Assembly: GCF_019393635.1 (NCBI RefSeq) | Contig: NC_057861.1 | Location: 544,952,711-545,016,710 of the forward strand | DNA length: 64,000 nucleotides | Direction of reading: 5' to 3' | Origin: Dromiciops gliroides | Lineage: Eukaryota; Chordata; Mammalia; Microbiotheria; Microbiotheriidae | Part shown: positions 63,894 through 64,000 of the stretch, in pieces | Position numbering within the stretch: the stretch's first letter is position 1 | Layout of the letters: each line of letters begins with the position of its first letter | The notes under the pieces: model-generated | Told to the model about the DNA's origin: nothing | Database searches by the model: none | What the model saw: the letters and a program-made list of their open reading frames with translations, nothing else | Position numbers and translations under genes: made by a program

Positions 63894-64000
63894 CAGGGAA
63901 GTTACTTCTAAACCAGGAGTTCTTTATGCAATGGAATGGGTTATTCTTACAACAGATAACATAATCGAAAGAGTCTACTTGATCTCCTCCAAGTCACACA

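Noticed and set aside
1..64000. tRNA genes suggested by A-box/B-box motifs
   Set aside because: All such motifs are the tRNA-derived heads of SINEs. None folds into a full cloverleaf with an intact anticodon arm by eye.
1..64000. CRISPR arrays, operons, defence systems or other prokaryotic features
   Set aside because: The sequence is a mammalian nuclear locus. Direct repeats are SINE target duplications, microsatellites and one MIR tandem duplication.

Overview
This is nuclear DNA from a marsupial (metatherian mammal). The main sign is about 37 copies of one ~145-bp tRNA-headed SINE, with an A-box-like start (ggcgcagtgga), a B-box-like gagttcaaatcc and a MIR/CORE-type body (ctagctgtgtgaccctgggcaagtcactta). 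This is the abundant SINE1/WSINE1 class of opossums and Australian marsupials. Old L2, L3/CR1, L1/HAL1-like, MIR and hAT remnants fill most of the rest. There are two genes, both split into exons. Nothing prokaryotic is present: no operons, CRISPR arrays or bacterial RNA genes.

Left end (1-8250, minus strand): LDAF1 (TMEM159/promethin), the seipin partner that marks sites of lipid droplet formation. Three coding exons are readable (5771-5863, 1518-1686, 266-404) and join in phase. A 5' UTR exon with a strong donor at 8073 sits in a CpG-rich promoter (about 7.95-8.56 kb). The last exon probably lies beyond the left edge.

8.6-19.8 kb: intergenic, packed with transposable elements. It holds a (GT)n tract, L2 and MIR remnants, a broken endogenous-retrovirus env transmembrane fragment (12.15-12.72 kb), three or four LTR-like blocks and one unidentified segment (14.5-15.18 kb). 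The cleanest element is a 575-bp solo LTR (18082-18656) with terminal TGTTAT/ATAACA and a 5-bp target duplication, apparently inserted into an older LTR.

19.8-64 kb (plus strand): the 5' part of DNAH3, the axonemal inner-arm dynein heavy chain 3. Fifteen exons are placed, from a proposed 12-codon start exon (20337-20372) to 61123-61307. All consecutive exon phases agree, giving about 702 codons of the N-terminal tail. The AAA motor lies beyond the right edge. Two RFX-type X-box-like sites (19822-19835 and 19843-19856) lie just upstream of the proposed first exon, which fits a ciliary gene. Introns carry many SINEs, an HAL1/L1-like element (38.39-40.98 kb), an L3/CR1 reverse-transcriptase remnant (52.4-53.1 kb) and antisense L1-like blocks (50.0-51.4 and 55.4-56.35 kb).

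LDAF1 and DNAH3 are divergent, as they are in human as I recall. They appear to use separate promoters about 12 kb apart. I found no previously undescribed biological system. The best leads are the X-box pair with its proposed start exon, the nested LTR insertion, the env remnant and a double SINE insertion at a single target site. All repeat class names come from recalled family sequences, not from a search.
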